A DNA stretch of 64,000 nt, taken from positions 14,635,755 through 14,699,754 of the forward strand of contig NC_087173.1 in the NCBI RefSeq assembly GCF_035594125.1, given 5' to 3'. The notes under the pieces were generated by a model. The model saw nothing but the letters and a program-made list of their open reading frames with translations. It searched no databases and was not told the DNA's origin. Made by a program: the position numbers and the translations under genes. The DNA is from Scylla paramamosain (Eukaryota; Arthropoda; Malacostraca; Decapoda; Portunidae). Below are positions 10,800 through 21,032 of the stretch, one piece after another (the stretch's first letter is position 1; each line of letters opens with the position of its first letter).

Positions 10800-11437
10800 G
10801 GGAGGAAGTAATAATGAAGAGCAAGGAGGAAAAAGACCTAGGAGTGGTTATTCAAGATATCCTGACCCCTGAACAGCACACAAGTGTGAGATACCTGGCT
10901 TGACGTACAGGACGTTAACAAATGTTAGGATGGCATTTCATTACATGGACAAGACTAAGATGAAAAAAGTTATAGCCACTATGCTACATCCCAGACTGGA
11001 ATATGCAGCAATGGTGGGGTCTCCACATATGAAGAATGACATAAAGAAATTGGAAAGAATTCATAGGGCAGCTACAAGGATGGTACCGGAGCTGAGAGAC
11101 CTAACGTATGAAGAGAGATTGAAGGAAGTGGGACTGCCAACTTTGCAAGTTAGAAGAGAAAGTGGAGATCTAACGACGACGTATAAAACAGTTAACCGCA
11201 CTGAGAAGATAAACAAGCAGGACCTGGTGGTGCTGAAAGAAGATGAAGCTGGACAGACAAGAGGCCAATAAAAAAATTGGGAAGAGTCAGCGTTTGAGGG
11301 GCATCAAGAAGTACAGTTTTCCACGCAGAAATGTGGATATCTGGAACAGCCTAAATGAAGAGGTTGTTACAGCACCAAACGTGCATACATTTAAGGAAAT
11401 GCTGGATAAATATAGGTATGGAGATAGGACACTATGA
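10800..11437 (+). pseudogene. LINE D-2 RT C-terminal region, right of Gypsy
   Basis: Resumes the LINE D frame after the Gypsy insertion: [49 protein letters not shown] and LTYEERLKEVGLPTLQVRRE in a frame ending near 11270, then SQRLRGIKKYSFPRRNVDIW in the next frame to 11437. The order matches copies D-4 and D-5. A frameshift lies near 11260. Confidence 0.85.
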
Positions 11438-11470
11438 ACCCTGCAGGAACCCTGTATTATGCAACTAGGT

Positions 11471-11472
<2 letters not shown>

Positions 11473-11541
<69 letters not shown>
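11473..11541. repeat. (CA)n tail of LINE D-2
   Basis: A pure CA run starting immediately after CTAGGTAAA, the 3' end of LINE D-2. The same arrangement is seen at copies D-4 and D-6, so the run is best read as the element's tail, later lengthened by slippage. Confidence 0.9.
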
Positions 11542-11543
<2 letters not shown>

Positions 11544-11596
11544 GATATGACATCGGCCTTCACCGCGCAAGACAGGTGAAAAATTAATTACATTAC

Positions 11597-11689
11597 CTTG
11601 TGCAGCATCCCAGCAAACATGTGGTGGAAGATCCAGGATGATCGTGTCATCACTCGTTTTCAGCCGTCCAAAATTTGTCCTGTAAACAT
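11597..11689 (-). CDS. Unidentified minus-strand gene, exon 3 of 3 seen
   Basis: A 93-bp exon: acceptor TATTTGTGCAG before 11689, donor GTAATG after 11597. It reads AT + 30 codons + G, i.e. phase 1 at both ends, including GRLKTSDDTIILDLPPHVCW. The leading AT joins the final G of the exon at 11795-11866 to give Asp. Downstream exons were not found. The next 5 kb on this strand is retroelement sequence. Confidence 0.55.
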
Positions 11690-11794
11690 CTGCACAAATA
11701 GCCAGGTAGTAAACATCACATGGTGGTATTACAAACATTTTGTTATTTTAGCATCATACAATAATAACTTGATATAATACAATTAATTTCTCAC

Positions 11795-11866
11795 CATAAT
11801 GTGGAAGCTGTACTTGTGAAGTGTCCGTGACCACTCGGGCATCAGTCCTGGATGCTTCATGTTCTA
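11795..11866 (-). CDS. Unidentified minus-strand gene, exon 2 of 3 seen
   Basis: A 72-bp exon: acceptor TTTTGTCCCCAG before 11866, donor GTGAGA after 11795. It reads TA + 23 codons + G (EHEASRTDARVVTDTSQVQL). The phases fit the exon on each side: G+TA gives Val with exon 1, and G+AT gives Asp with exon 3. Confidence 0.55.
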
Positions 11867-12143
11867 CTGGGGACAAAATTAAAACATGAACCTTAGAAAA
11901 GAAATTAAAAAAAAAAAAAGGAAGATAAAATAAATAACTACCTGTACAAATTTAACATGTAAATATGAAGCAAAGGAAATGTAGGATGAGATGTTCCAAG
12001 TTATTAGATGTTTACAGTATGTGCTCACAATTTTGTTTGCACTGTTCAACTGAAGGAAAACAATTATTAAACAACCATTTAAGGGAAGGAATATGGCACA
12101 CATTAAGAAGAAATAGACAATTAAGGTGTGTGTATATACACAT

Positions 12144-12378
12144 CTATGCACCTTCAAGTGTCCCACTCCTATGACCACCGTGGTTGTCGTGTACAGGACT
12201 GCCACCTCAAGGACTGCCATCTATGCACCTTGAACTGTCCCAATGCTGTGACCACCGTGGGTGTCTTGTATAGAACTCCCACCTCAAGGACTGCCATCTC
12301 TGCGCCTTCAAGTGTCCCACTGCTGTGACTGCTGTGGCTTTCATGTGCAGGAATGCCATCTCAAGGACTGCCATCTCA
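12144..12378. repeat. 77-bp minisatellite, about 3 copies
   Basis: The units share CCTCAAGGACTGCCATCT and CTTCAAGTGTCCCACT blocks. Two full units are 77 bp each, with a partial at either side. It lies in the intron between exons 1 and 2 of the minus-strand gene. Confidence 0.85.
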
Positions 12379-12796
12379 GTAAATTCCAGTGCACTGAGAA
12401 TGACATGCTGAAGAAACAAAAAATAAATAAATAAATAAACAACAACAACTATACACAAGCTGTGTTGTACAGTTCCATACCTTACCTAAACCGTTAGGCA
12501 ATATTAAAATTTAGCAAACATTAGATATACATTATTTTACAAATCACAACCTCCGACCGCCGTGCTATGCTTTACAGTGCCTCAGCAAAGCAGTGTCACC
12601 AGTGTGTATCCAGACAGTAATGATGGTTAGGTACAACAGTACTTGCCACATTAAGTTAACAACTCTCAAGATAATTCCAATTCATTTTAATACAACTATG
12701 AGTATTGCCAAAATTTTTCATCATATGATGTGAACACTGCATTTTAAAACATGTATATTATCAGGGACAAGAAATATAACTGAAAATAGCCTCTCA
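12379..12796. other. Unassigned intronic sequence
   Basis: AT-rich, with a short (AAAT)n run near 12420-12440. No gene or element recognised. Confidence 0.5.
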
Positions 12797-12934
12797 TCAC
12801 GTACGGGATGGCATTACTGAGATGACCTTTGCTCCCAAGGAAACAAGGAGGAAATGGTCATCACAGACCACCTTAGTGTGTTTCTGGCATGCTACATTCA
12901 GGTTTTTCACCCAATGGAACCATCTGAAAATGTA
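12797..12934 (-). pseudogene. THAP-like zinc-finger fragment
   Basis: An acceptor-like ATTACATCTCCAG precedes 12934. The 45 codons read include a Trp-containing helix-like start (FRWFHWVKNLNV), then KVVCDDHFL and VISVMPSR. This resembles the second half of a THAP domain, where C-x2-H-F is followed by an AVPT-type tail. The first Cys pair of the C2CH finger is not in this piece. The frame ends in TGA at 12797. It does not fit the phase-1 splicing of the flanking minus-strand exons, so it is probably a transposon or gene remnant inside their intron. Confidence 0.35.
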
Positions 12935-13543
12935 CTGGAGATGTAATAACCAAAAAGTGATACTAAATGCATACCTACACTCAATATTTGTGCACCATAG
13001 AACTAGACATAAAATCATCAAAGAAGGAGAGGTGAAAATACTGAGAGTTTAGATCCCAAACTTGTACGTGTAGTTTTTTGTCTTTAGGCATGTATATATT
13101 TTGCTGCTTTTCCAGGTGAATTTCTTTCTTAAAAACAAATAACCTTGCAAAGAGATATTTGTACAAGCAATCTATTGCAACACTATGCCCAGGAAATTAC
13201 ACTTGGTTATGAAAATGTACACCTGGTCTTCATGTGAATCATGTACAACATTTCTGTTATCCACACACACTTTGCATGTACACATCATCATTTGTCACAT
13301 CCTGCCAGGAATTTCATCTGCCGCAGTCACTCATCAACTCATTACGTGAAGAAACAATCCAAGGTAAATTTTCTGTTTCTCTACAAACTCCATATGGTGG
13401 ACAAAATTTTTTTTTTTTTTTTTTTTCCTGGTAAGTTTTGATGTGATTTTTAAAAAAATCTGCATTCACTTCCTGTCACAAATGACTCAGTTTTCAGTTT
13501 TACTACAGCATTAATATAAGTTTTTGACAACATCATGGTGTTC
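12935..13543. other. Unassigned intronic sequence
   Basis: AT-rich, with a T18 run near 13410. No recognisable gene or element. Confidence 0.5.
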
Positions 13544-13925
13544 CAAACCTAACCTGACTTAAACAAACCAAACCTAACCAACCTTCCTACCTAACCTGAC
13601 TTAACCAAACCAAATTTAACCATCCTAACTAACCTAACCTAACTCAACCAAACAAAACCTATCCAACCTACCTAACTTCACAAACTAAACCTATTCAACC
13701 ATCCAAACTAACCTAACTTAACCAAACAAAACATTACATAATTAACCTAACTCAACCAAACCAAACCTAACCAACCAACCTAATTAACCTGACTTAACCA
13801 AACCAAACCTAGCTTAACTACATACACCTAACCTAACCTAACTAAACCAAACCTGACCAACCTAACTTAACCAAACCAAACTTAGCCTACCTACCTAACT
13901 TTCTTACTAACCTAATCTTAACACG
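13544..13925. repeat. Interstitial CCTAA/CCAAA array
   Basis: About 380 bp of degenerate CCTAA units interspersed with AACCAAACCAAA, the largest telomere-like block in the window. A loose higher-order unit (CCTAACYTAACCAAACCAAA) recurs. It is intronic to the minus-strand gene at 11.6-14.3 kb. Confidence 0.8.
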
Positions 13926-14200
13926 TCTGAAAGAAAGCCAATAAATGTTCAGAAATCTCTGCTGGTGTCAGTATATGACACACACATACGAGTATATGGG
14001 CTTCATAATACTCAGCACGAGGAGCTCCAGCCAGCGAGATACGTCATGAAAGCTGAAGTGAATATGTATAGGTTGTGTCTGATTCAACAAATGCACTATC
14101 TATTCCATAGCCTTCTTAAAATGACAACTGCATCCTTGAAGTGCATTGAGTAAACATTTATGTATGTACCCCTTCATCTCTTATTTGCTACTATACTCAC

Positions 14201-14329
14201 CTCTTGGCATCCTTAGGAAATAAATGTAGCTTTTTGGGACCATCCTTGTCCCTTTTCGCTCACACACATGATCTTGATAGTACAGGGGCTCGGGATCACT
14301 CATAAGCCAGTCCTTTGGATCGGCAACTC
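14201..14329 (-). CDS. Unidentified minus-strand gene, exon 1 of 3 seen
   Basis: A 129-bp exon with an excellent acceptor (long pyrimidine tract ending CCCCCTTCTACAG before 14329) and donor GTGAGT after 14201. It reads GA + 42 codons + G: DPKDWLMSDPEPLYYQDHVC, then KGTRMVPKSYIYFLRMPR. Together with the exons at 11795-11866 and 11597-11689 it gives about 97 residues from three exons, all bounded by phase-1 introns, and the joined frame stays open. I do not recognise the family. Symmetric phase-1 exons are common in secreted or modular extracellular proteins, but no signal peptide is in view because upstream exons were not found. A degraded LINE (family R) begins about 15 bp upstream of the acceptor and may have supplied part of it. 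Confidence 0.6.
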
Positions 14330-14372
14330 CTGTAGAAGGGGGAAAAAAGAAAAACAAACAGCATCCTCTACA

Positions 14373-16412
14373 CTAATTGTTCCTACATCTGGCACGCCAC
14401 ATTTTCTCCAGAAACTCTTTCACCGCCTCAATCATTCTTTCATTCGCCTCTTTACACAGTCCCAGCAACAACACTATCCACTCTTTTCCTGTCTTCACTT
14501 TTTCATTCCTATCATGTGCTAACTCAGTCAGTATCACTTGCATCATCTCATTTCTATCTCTAGCATACTTCTCACACTCCAGCACCACATGTTCCACCAT
14601 CTCATCTTTTCCCATGTCACACATCTGGCACACTTTGCTGCGGGACTCAGATCATCTATAACTCCTTGTGTTCACATCCATACACTGTGCCCTCGCTCGG
14701 AAGAGATCATCACCCAAGCTTCCATCATACCACCTTTCATACCTCGGGGCCTCTTTCTCTTTGTACCATTCCAGGGTCTTCTTTCTTTCCATCTCATTCT
14801 TCCATTCATTCAGTCTCACACATTTCACTTCTTTGTCTACCTCATTCTTCCATTTTCTCACATTCCATTCAGCTCCCACTGCCTCCTCTTGTTACCACCC
14901 ATTCACGCTCATTTTGATTCCTCCCATCCATTCCTATCGCCCACATAACTTGTAATCCACTGCTGTCTGTCATTCTCATGCACCTTTTCCTCCATTTGCT
15001 TCCACTTTCATTCCACAAGTACACCTTTCTTGCTATTCTTGCATCATCCATTCTCTCAAGCCTAATCTTGTACCTAAGTGTGGCTTTTGTGAGTCTTTTC
15101 CTAAAGTTGCTCCATATCCCATATCATCTCTCCAGGCTTCAACTGCTGTGTACCTCGGTGTACTCAGTGCCATCCTTGCTACTCTATTCTGGCCGACTTC
15201 TAACTTATCAATTTCACTTTAATTCCATGTAATCACATCCATACCATACATTATACTTGGCACAGCCACACTCTTCCATACTTCTCTCAACACATCATAC
15301 TTACTTGCTCTCATCCTTGCCACGCTTCCCAATCGACCTACCCACTGGTTTACCATACTTATCTTTTTATTCTTTGCCTTTACACACCCACTAGGACTCA
15401 TCCACATCCCTAAATACTTGTATTCTTGCATCTGTTTTAACTCATTTTCTCCAAGTCTCCATACCACATTATTTTCATCCTCTGACCTATTCACAATCAT
15501 TACTTTGTTTTTCTCACTGCTAAACCTTACTCCAAAGTCTTTTCCATAGCCATCCACAACATCCAACAAACTTTGAAGCTCATCTGCCGGTTCACTCTTA
15601 ACCACTACATCATCTGCATAAAGAAGCACACATACTTTATCATTCCCCACTCTTACACCTACATTCATTCTTCTCATTCTAACTGCTAACTCCTCTGTAT
15701 ACAGGCTAAAAGGGGTTGGTGACAATACACAGCCTTACCTAACTTCTATCTCACTCTTCACCTAGTCTGTTTCCATGTCTCCTAGTCTGTATCTAGCTCT
15801 TGTGTCCACATACATACTTTGCACTATGTTAACTATCTTTGCATTCAATCCAATCTTTTCAAAACTCTAACTAGCATTTCTCTGTTCACTCTGTCATAAG
15901 CTTTCTCTATATCCAGAAAACCTAGGTATAATTTATCCCCATCTCTCTTTTTCTTCTTAATCATTTCATTCACCACAAGCATATTGTCCTCAGCTATCCT
16001 ATCCACACAAAATTCATTCTATTCTTCACCCAGCACTCCAGTTCTCTCAATCCATTTACACAATCTCTCATTCAACACTGCGCTTGTATTCACTAATGCA
16101 ATTGGCCTGTAGCTCTTCAGCTCATTCTTATTTCTAAATCCTCCGTTATGCAACAGACATACTTTGCTCTCATTCCACTTTCTTGGCACTCTCTCTCTTC
16201 ATCCCACACTTGGGTGAATAATTCATTTTATCAATCACTACCTCCCCACCATTCTTGTAGAGCTCATACGGTATATCATCTGGACCTGCTGCCTTGCCAT
16301 TCTTCCGCCTTCTCACACACCTCTCCACTTCCTCCCAGCTGATTTTTTTTTCATCCAATTCATCTACATTCTTCCTTTCCAGTGTCACACATCCTTCTCT
16401 CACACTAAACAT
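14373..16412 (-). pseudogene. LINE R reverse transcriptase and C-terminal zinc motif
   Basis: The order on the minus strand is RRKNGKAAGPDDIPYELYKN (RT fingers, about 16310-16250), a degraded palm, then VCVLLYADDVVVKSEP with the YADD active site at 15609-15620, the block EYKYLGMWMSP, and finally a Cys/His cluster CQMCDMGKDEMVEHVVLECEK (C-x2-C-x11-H-x4-C) at about 14630-14570. Stops and frameshifts between 16170 and 15725, and near 15219, 14869 and 14640, make it a pseudogene. Confidence 0.8.
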
Positions 16413-16417
16413 CTCAC

Positions 16418-19400
16418 CTTTTTTTTTTTTTTTTTTTTTTTTTATGTAGGAAGGATACTGGCCAAGGGCAACAAAAATCTAATAAAAAAAATGCCCACTG
16501 AAATGCCAGTCCCTAAAAGGGTCAAAGCAGTGGTCAAAAATTGGTGGATAAGTGTCTTGAAACCTCCCTCTTGAAGGAATTCAAGTCATAGGAAGGTGGA
16601 AATACAGAAGCAGGCAAGGAATTCCAGAGTTTACCAGAGAAAGGGATGAATGATTGAGAATACTGGTTAACTCTTGCGTTAGAGAGGTGGACAGAATAGG
16701 AGTGAGAGAAAGATGAAAGTCTTGTGCAGCGAGGCCGCGGAAGGAGGGGAGGCATGCAGTTAGCAAGATCAGAAGAGCAGTTAGCATGAAAATAGCGGTA
16801 GAAGACAGCTAGAGATGCAACATTGCGGCGGTGAGAGAGAGGCTGAAGACAGTCAGTTAGAGGAAAGGAGTTGATGAGACGAAAAGCTTTTGATTCCACC
16901 CTGTCTAGAACAGCAGTATGAGTGGAACCCCCCCAGACATGTGAAGCATACTCCATACATGGACGGATAAGGCCCTTGTACAGAGTTAGCAGCTGGGGGG
17001 GTGAGAAAAACTGGCGGAGACGTCTCAGAACACCTAACTTCATAGAAGCTGTTTTAGCTAGAGATGAGATGTGAAGTTTCCAGTTCAGATTATAAGTAAA
17101 GGACAGACCAAGGATGTTCAGTGTAGAAGAGGGGGATAGTTGAGTGTCATTGAAGAAGAGGGGATAGTTGTCTGGAAGATTGTGTCGAGTTGATAGATGG
17201 AGGAATTGAGTTTTTGAGGCATTGAACAATACCAAGTTTGCTCTGCCCCAATCAGAAATTTTAGAAAGATCAGAAGTCAGGCGTTCTGTGGCTTCCCTGC
17301 GTGATATGTTTACCTCCTGAAGGGTTGGACGTCTATGAAAAGACGTGGAAAAGTGCAGGGTGGTATCATCAGCATAGGAGTGGATAGGACAAGAAGTTTG
17401 GTTTAGAAGATCATTAATGAATAATAAGAAGAGAGTGGGTGACAGGACAGAACCCTGAGGAACACCACTGTTAATAGATTTAGGAGAAGAACAGTGACCG
17501 TCTACCACAGCAGCAATAGAACGGTCAGAAAGGAAACTTGAGATGAAGTTACAGAGAGAAGGATAGAAACCGTAGGAGGGTAGTTTGGAAATCAAAGCTT
17601 TGTGCCAGACTCTATCAAAGGCTTTTGATATGTCCAAGGCAACAGCAAAAGTTTCACCAAAGTCTCTAAAAGAGGATGACCAAGACTCAGTAAGGAAAGC
17701 CAGAAGATCACCAGTAGAGCGGCCTTGACGGAACCCATACTGGTGATCAGATAGAAGGTTGTGAAGTGATAGATGTTTAAGAATCTTCCTGTTGAGGATA
17801 GATTCAAAAACTTTAGATAAGCAGGAAATTAAAGCAATAGGACGGTAGTTTGAGGGATTAGAGCGGTCACCCTTTTTAGGAACAGGTTGAATGTAGGCAA
17901 ACTTCCAGCAAGAAGGAAAGGTAGATGTTGACAGACAGAGCTGAAAGAGTTTGACTAGGCAAGGTGCAAGCACGGAGGCACAGTTTCGGAGAACAATAGG
18001 AGGGACCCCATCAGGTCCATAAGCCTTCTGAGGGTTTAGGCCAGCGAGGGCATGGAAAACATCATTACGAAGAATTTTAATACGAGGCATGAAGTAGTCA
18101 GAGGGTGGAGGAGAGGGAGGAACAAGCCCAGAATCGTCCAAGGTAGAGTTTTTAGCAAAGGTTTGAGCAAAGAGTTCAGCTTTAGAAATAGATGTGATAG
18201 CAGTGGTGCCATCTGGTTGAAGTAGAGGAGGGAAAGAAGAAGAAGCAAAGTTATTGGAGATATTTTTGGCTAGATGCCAGAAATCACGAGGGGAGTTAGA
18301 TCTTGAAAGGTTTTGACATTTTCTGTTAATGAAGGAGTTTTTGGCTAGTTGGAGAACAGACTTGGCATGGTTCCGGGCAGAAATATAAAGTGCATGAGAT
18401 TCTGGTGAAGGAAGGCTTAAGTACCTTTTGTGGGCCACCTCTCTATCATGTATAGCACGAGAACAAGCTGTGTTAAACCAAGGTTTAGAAGGTTTAGGAC
18501 GAGAAAAAGAGTGAGGAATGTACGCCTCCATGCCAGACACTATCACCTCTGTTATGCGCTCAGCACACAAAGACGGGTCTCTGACACGGAAGCAGTAGTC
18601 ATTCCAAGGAAAATCAGAAAAATACCGCCTCAGGTCCCCCCAACTAGCAGAGGCAAAACGCCAGAGGCACCTTCGCTTAGGGGGATCCTGAGGAGGGATT
18701 GGAGTGATAGGACAAGATAAAGATATGAGATTGTGATCGGAGGAGCCCAACGGAGAAGAAAGGGTGACAGCATAAGCAGAAGGATTAGAGGTCAGGAAAA
18801 GGTCAAGAATGTTGGGCGTATCTCCAAGACGGTCAGGAATACGAGTAGAGTGTTGCACCAATTGCTCTAGGTCATGGAGGATAGCAAAGTTGTAGGCTAG
18901 TTCACCAGGATGGTCAGTGAAGGGAGAGGAAAGCCAAAGCTGGTGGTGAACATTGAAGTCTCCAAGAATGGAGATCTCTGCAAAAGGGAAGAGGGTCAGA
19001 ATGTGCTCCACTTTGGAAGTTAAGTAGTCAAAGAATTTCTTATAGTCAGAGGAGTTAGGAGAGAGGTATACAGCACAGATAAATTTAGTATAAGAATGAC
19101 TCTGTAGTCGTAGCCAGATGGTGGAAAACTCGGAAGATTCAAGAGCGTGGGCACGAGAGCAGGTTAAGTCATTGCGCACATAAACGCAGCATCCAGCTTT
19201 GGATCGAAAATGAGGATAGAGAAAGTAGGAGGGAACAGAAAAGGGGCTACTGTCAGTTGCCTCAGACACCTGAGTTTCAGTGAGGAAAAGAAGATGAGGT
19301 TTAGAAGAGGAGAGGTGGTGTTCTACAGATTGAAAATTAGATCTTAGACCGCGAATGTTGCAGAAGTTAATGAAGAAAAAGTTGAGGGGGGTGTCAAGAC

Positions 19401-19727
19401 ACTTAGGGTCGTCGACAGAAAGGCAGTCCGACCTGGGGACATTTATGGTCCCCTCCCCAGATGGGGACTCCGAGGCTGGTGTAGGAGTCGCCATGATTTT
19501 AAAATTTTTGGAGTGAAGGGTGTGTGTGTTATTAGGTGCTTGTAGTTTTGTGTGGAGGAAGAGAGTTGTCTTTAGAGGGCAGGCTGTGACTACCCCCTTG
19601 TGTTGTGAGACACAAAGGGAAACGTTCAGTGAGGTCACAGCTGGGTTTAATGATAAGTTCACAGCACCCCCTGAACAGTGCTTTAGACCTCACTGGGAGT
19701 AATTATCGTTTCGGCAGGTGTCTACTG
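16418..19727 (-). mobile_element. LINE family J, full-length intact copy
   Basis: 3.3-kb non-LTR element on the minus strand ending in a poly(A) tail (poly-T at 16418-16443 on the plus strand), inserted in LINE R. It has one long intact ORF with EN and RT. The 5' boundary is approximate, because no clear target duplication could be picked out. Three more copies lie in this window (24286-25146, 30674-31705, 60155-62185), plus a divergent 3' end at 20241-20355, so the family has been active repeatedly. Confidence 0.9.
16534..19494 (-). CDS. LINE J endonuclease/reverse transcriptase, intact ORF
   Basis: The frame is open from 19662. The Met at 19494 is preferred because AAAATCATGG is a good initiation context, giving 986 residues. 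The N-terminal apurinic-type endonuclease has its conserved points visible: Asn in [11 protein letters not shown], Glu in [18 protein letters not shown], and [10 protein letters not shown]. The RT follows with [22 protein letters not shown] (first Asp), [20 protein letters not shown] and [12 protein letters not shown] (Asp pair). The C-terminal region ends [14 protein letters not shown]. There is no separate gag-like ORF. All catalytic residues I can place are present, so this copy could encode working enzyme. The clade is Jockey/CR1-like by motif reading. It is a mobile-element gene, not a host gene. Confidence 0.9.
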   Translation of the reverse strand: MATPTPASESPSGEGTINVPRSDCLSVDDPKCLDTPLNFFFINFCNIRGLRSNFQSVEHHLSSSKPHLLFLTETQVSEATDSSPFSVPSYFLYPHFRSKAGCCVYVRNDLTCSRAHALESSEFSTIWLRLQSHSYTKFICAVYLSPNSSDYKKFFDYLTSKVEHILTLFPFAEISILGDFNVHHQLWLSSPFTDHPGELAYNFAILHDLEQLVQHSTRIPDRLGDTPNILDLFLTSNPSAYAVTLSSPLGSSDHNLISLSCPITPIPPQDPPKRRCLWRFASASWGDLRRYFSDFPWNDYCFRVRDPSLCAERITEVIVSGMEAYIPHSFSRPKPSKPWFNTACSRAIHDREVAHKRYLSLPSPESHALYISARNHAKSVLQLAKNSFINRKCQNLSRSNSPRDFWHLAKNISNNFASSSFPPLLQPDGTTAITSISKAELFAQTFAKNSTLDDSGLVPPSPPPSDYFMPRIKILRNDVFHALAGLNPQKAYGPDGVPPIVLRNCASVLAPCLVKLFQLCLSTSTFPSCWKFAYIQPVPKKGDRSNPSNYRPIALISCLSKVFESILNRKILKHLSLHNLLSDHQYGFRQGRSTGDLLAFLTESWSSSFRDFGETFAVALDISKAFDRVWHKALISKLPSYGFYPSLCNFISSFLSDRSIAAVVDGHCSSPKSINSGVPQGSVLSPTLFLLFINDLLNQTSCPIHSYADDTTLHFSTSFHRRPTLQEVNISRREATERLTSDLSKISDWGRANLVLFNASKTQFLHLSTRHNLPDNYPLFFNDTQLSPSSTLNILGLSFTYNLNWKLHISSLAKTASMKLGVLRRLRQFFSPPQLLTLYKGLIRPCMEYASHVWGGSTHTAVLDRVESKAFRLINSFPLTDCLQPLSHRRNVASLAVFYRYFHANCSSDLANCMPPLLPRPRCTRLSSFSHSYSVHLSNARVNQYSQSFIPFSGKLWNSLPASVFPPSYDLNSFKREVSRHLSTNF

Positions 19728-19738
19728 CCTCCTCCTGT

Positions 19739-20233
19739 CTACTGCCTACCCAACCTACTTCTTCCCAGAACCCTTTGATTGCCTCCCTGATTACCTCCTT
19801 CTCTCTTATAACTACACCATCCACTTTCAGACTCTCCACACCAACACTGCCTGACATTCTCACCTCTCATGAACTTGTACCATTCACAGCCACCTTCCAT
19901 ACCTTTCTTCCTTAAAGATTGAATCACACTCCATTCACTCTTCACTTTAGCATTCATTACCATTCGTCTTGTCAACCGCTGCTGCTTCACATGCATTGCC
20001 CATGCATTCTGAAACTTATTCTCTGCCTCATTGCTTTCATGCATCTTTTTCCTTAGCCATCTACACTGTCTACTCATTTTCTTTCGCTCCTTTCTAGCCA
20101 CTCTGATTTCATCATTCCACCATGGTTTACATACATTCTTTCTTCTACCTACTCTCACAAACCCTATCTGTTTCTCAGCAGCACCCCTCACATCCTCAGC
20201 CAGTTTCTCATTCAGATGCTCCACCTCATGCAC
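19739..20233 (-). pseudogene. LINE R linker region upstream of RT
   Basis: A 164-codon frame, strongly basic, with KPWWNDEIRVARKERKKMSR and WYKFMRGENVR. This is the typical 'PWW..E...A...R' linker between EN and RT in LINEs. Its continuation lies at 16412 and below, on the far side of the J insertion. Confidence 0.7.
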
Positions 20234-20240
20234 ACTTTTG

Positions 20241-20355
20241 CCATCCTTCAGTTTTTGACTACTGCTTTGGATCCTACTCGGGGACCAGCATTTCAGTGGT
20301 CTTTTTTATATTGCTGGATTTTTGTTACCCTTGACCTGTGTTCCCACTACATAAA
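20241..20355 (+). mobile_element. Divergent LINE J-like 3' end fragment
   Basis: About 115 bp matching the J 3' untranslated end in order: a TTTTTGACTACTGCTTTGG block, GGACCAGCATTTCAGTGG, GGATTTTTGTTACCCTTG and CACTACATAAAAAATT. It is on the plus strand, opposite to the intact J copy, and clearly older. It lies about 200 bp upstream of the acceptor of the first ankyrin exon. Confidence 0.7.
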
Positions 20356-20556
20356 AAATTAAAAAAACACAGACACACACACAGGCCATAACAACGCACT
20401 CTGACACATCGCCACAGCCGCCAGTAACACTTATGTCGCCACCAAGCGAAACTTTCTGAAAACTGTGACAACATTATTATATTATTACATCACATTATAT
20501 TATATACCTTTCACTGCGATACCATCAGCACCAGGGTTTCCCTTCTCTCTCTGCAG

Positions 20557-20826
20557 AGTGGCAAGCTTCCTGAAGAACTGCATGAGGAGCTGCTCTCAAC
20601 AGTCAGTCGTTGGGACGATGTGCAGGCGGTGTCCACCCTCCTGTGTAAAGGCGCTCCCATAGAGCTCCTGGGTGGCCTTTCTGTCCTCAGACTGGCTGTC
20701 ACCACCGACCGCATAAACACCGTCAACCTGCTGCTGGCTAGCGGTGCACCGCTGCCTGCCAGCCTGCTGCAGGAGGCTTGGCAGAGCCCTGACGTGACTC
20801 ACAGGGTGCTGGCCTTCCTCACTACC
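20557..20826 (+). CDS. Ankyrin-NTase gene, first exon seen (90 codons)
   Basis: The acceptor TTTCCCTTCTCTCTCTGCAG ends at 20556 and the donor GTAAGT starts at 20827. It reads [20 protein letters not shown], then [20 protein letters not shown] and [14 protein letters not shown], a divergent ankyrin pair. The frame stays open upstream only to a stop at 20425 without any ATG, which supports a spliced start. A LINE B fragment begins about 40 bp after the donor. Confidence 0.8.
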
Positions 20827-20989
20827 GTAAGTACCTTCCCTTCCTGGGTGGAAGTATCTAGTATCATGGATCGAAGATTGGCTATCAGGCCGCAAACAAC
20901 GGGTAGTAATTAACGGCAAATCGTCAGATTGGACCAACGTAAGTAGTGGCGTTCCTCAGGGATCAGTCTTAGGACCGATTCTTTTTATC

Positions 20990-21032
<43 letters not shown>

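Larger units (their letters stand above)
5765..11541 (+). mobile_element. LINE family D, copy D-2 (internally deleted, split by Gypsy)
   Basis: Left part 5765-6699 and right part 10800-11541 are one LINE D copy interrupted by the Ty3/Gypsy element at 6700-10799. The left part matches the leader and ORF1 start of copy D-5 (VNKPNEDVRQRVH, PVGLRHLVEASGERDF). It then jumps to the end of the endonuclease (LAMVNTMDRWVEEFTRYRGE) and again to the RT end (about 6330 onward), so most of EN and the RT fingers are deleted. The right part carries the RT C-terminus, ending GCAACTAGGTAAA followed directly by (CA)n. The copy is dead. Confidence 0.85.
14345..20240 (-). mobile_element. LINE family R, split by a LINE J insertion
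   Basis: Two parts, 19728-20240 and 14345-16417, belong to one minus-strand non-LTR element interrupted by the LINE J copy at 16418-19727. The 5' part is the endonuclease-RT linker (KPWWNDEIRVARKERKKMSR). The 3' part contains the RT and a C-terminal Cys/His motif. It is broken in several places and truncated at the 5' end near 20240, where a plus-strand J-like 3' end abuts it. Confidence 0.8.

Noticed and set aside
14652..15232. Plus-strand Ser/His/Leu-rich frames
   Set aside because: Antisense shadows of the A/G-rich LINE R coding strand.
20428..20556. Open frame upstream of the first ankyrin exon
   Set aside because: No ATG in frame, AT-rich composition and a clear pyrimidine tract plus CTGCAG at its end, so it is intron.
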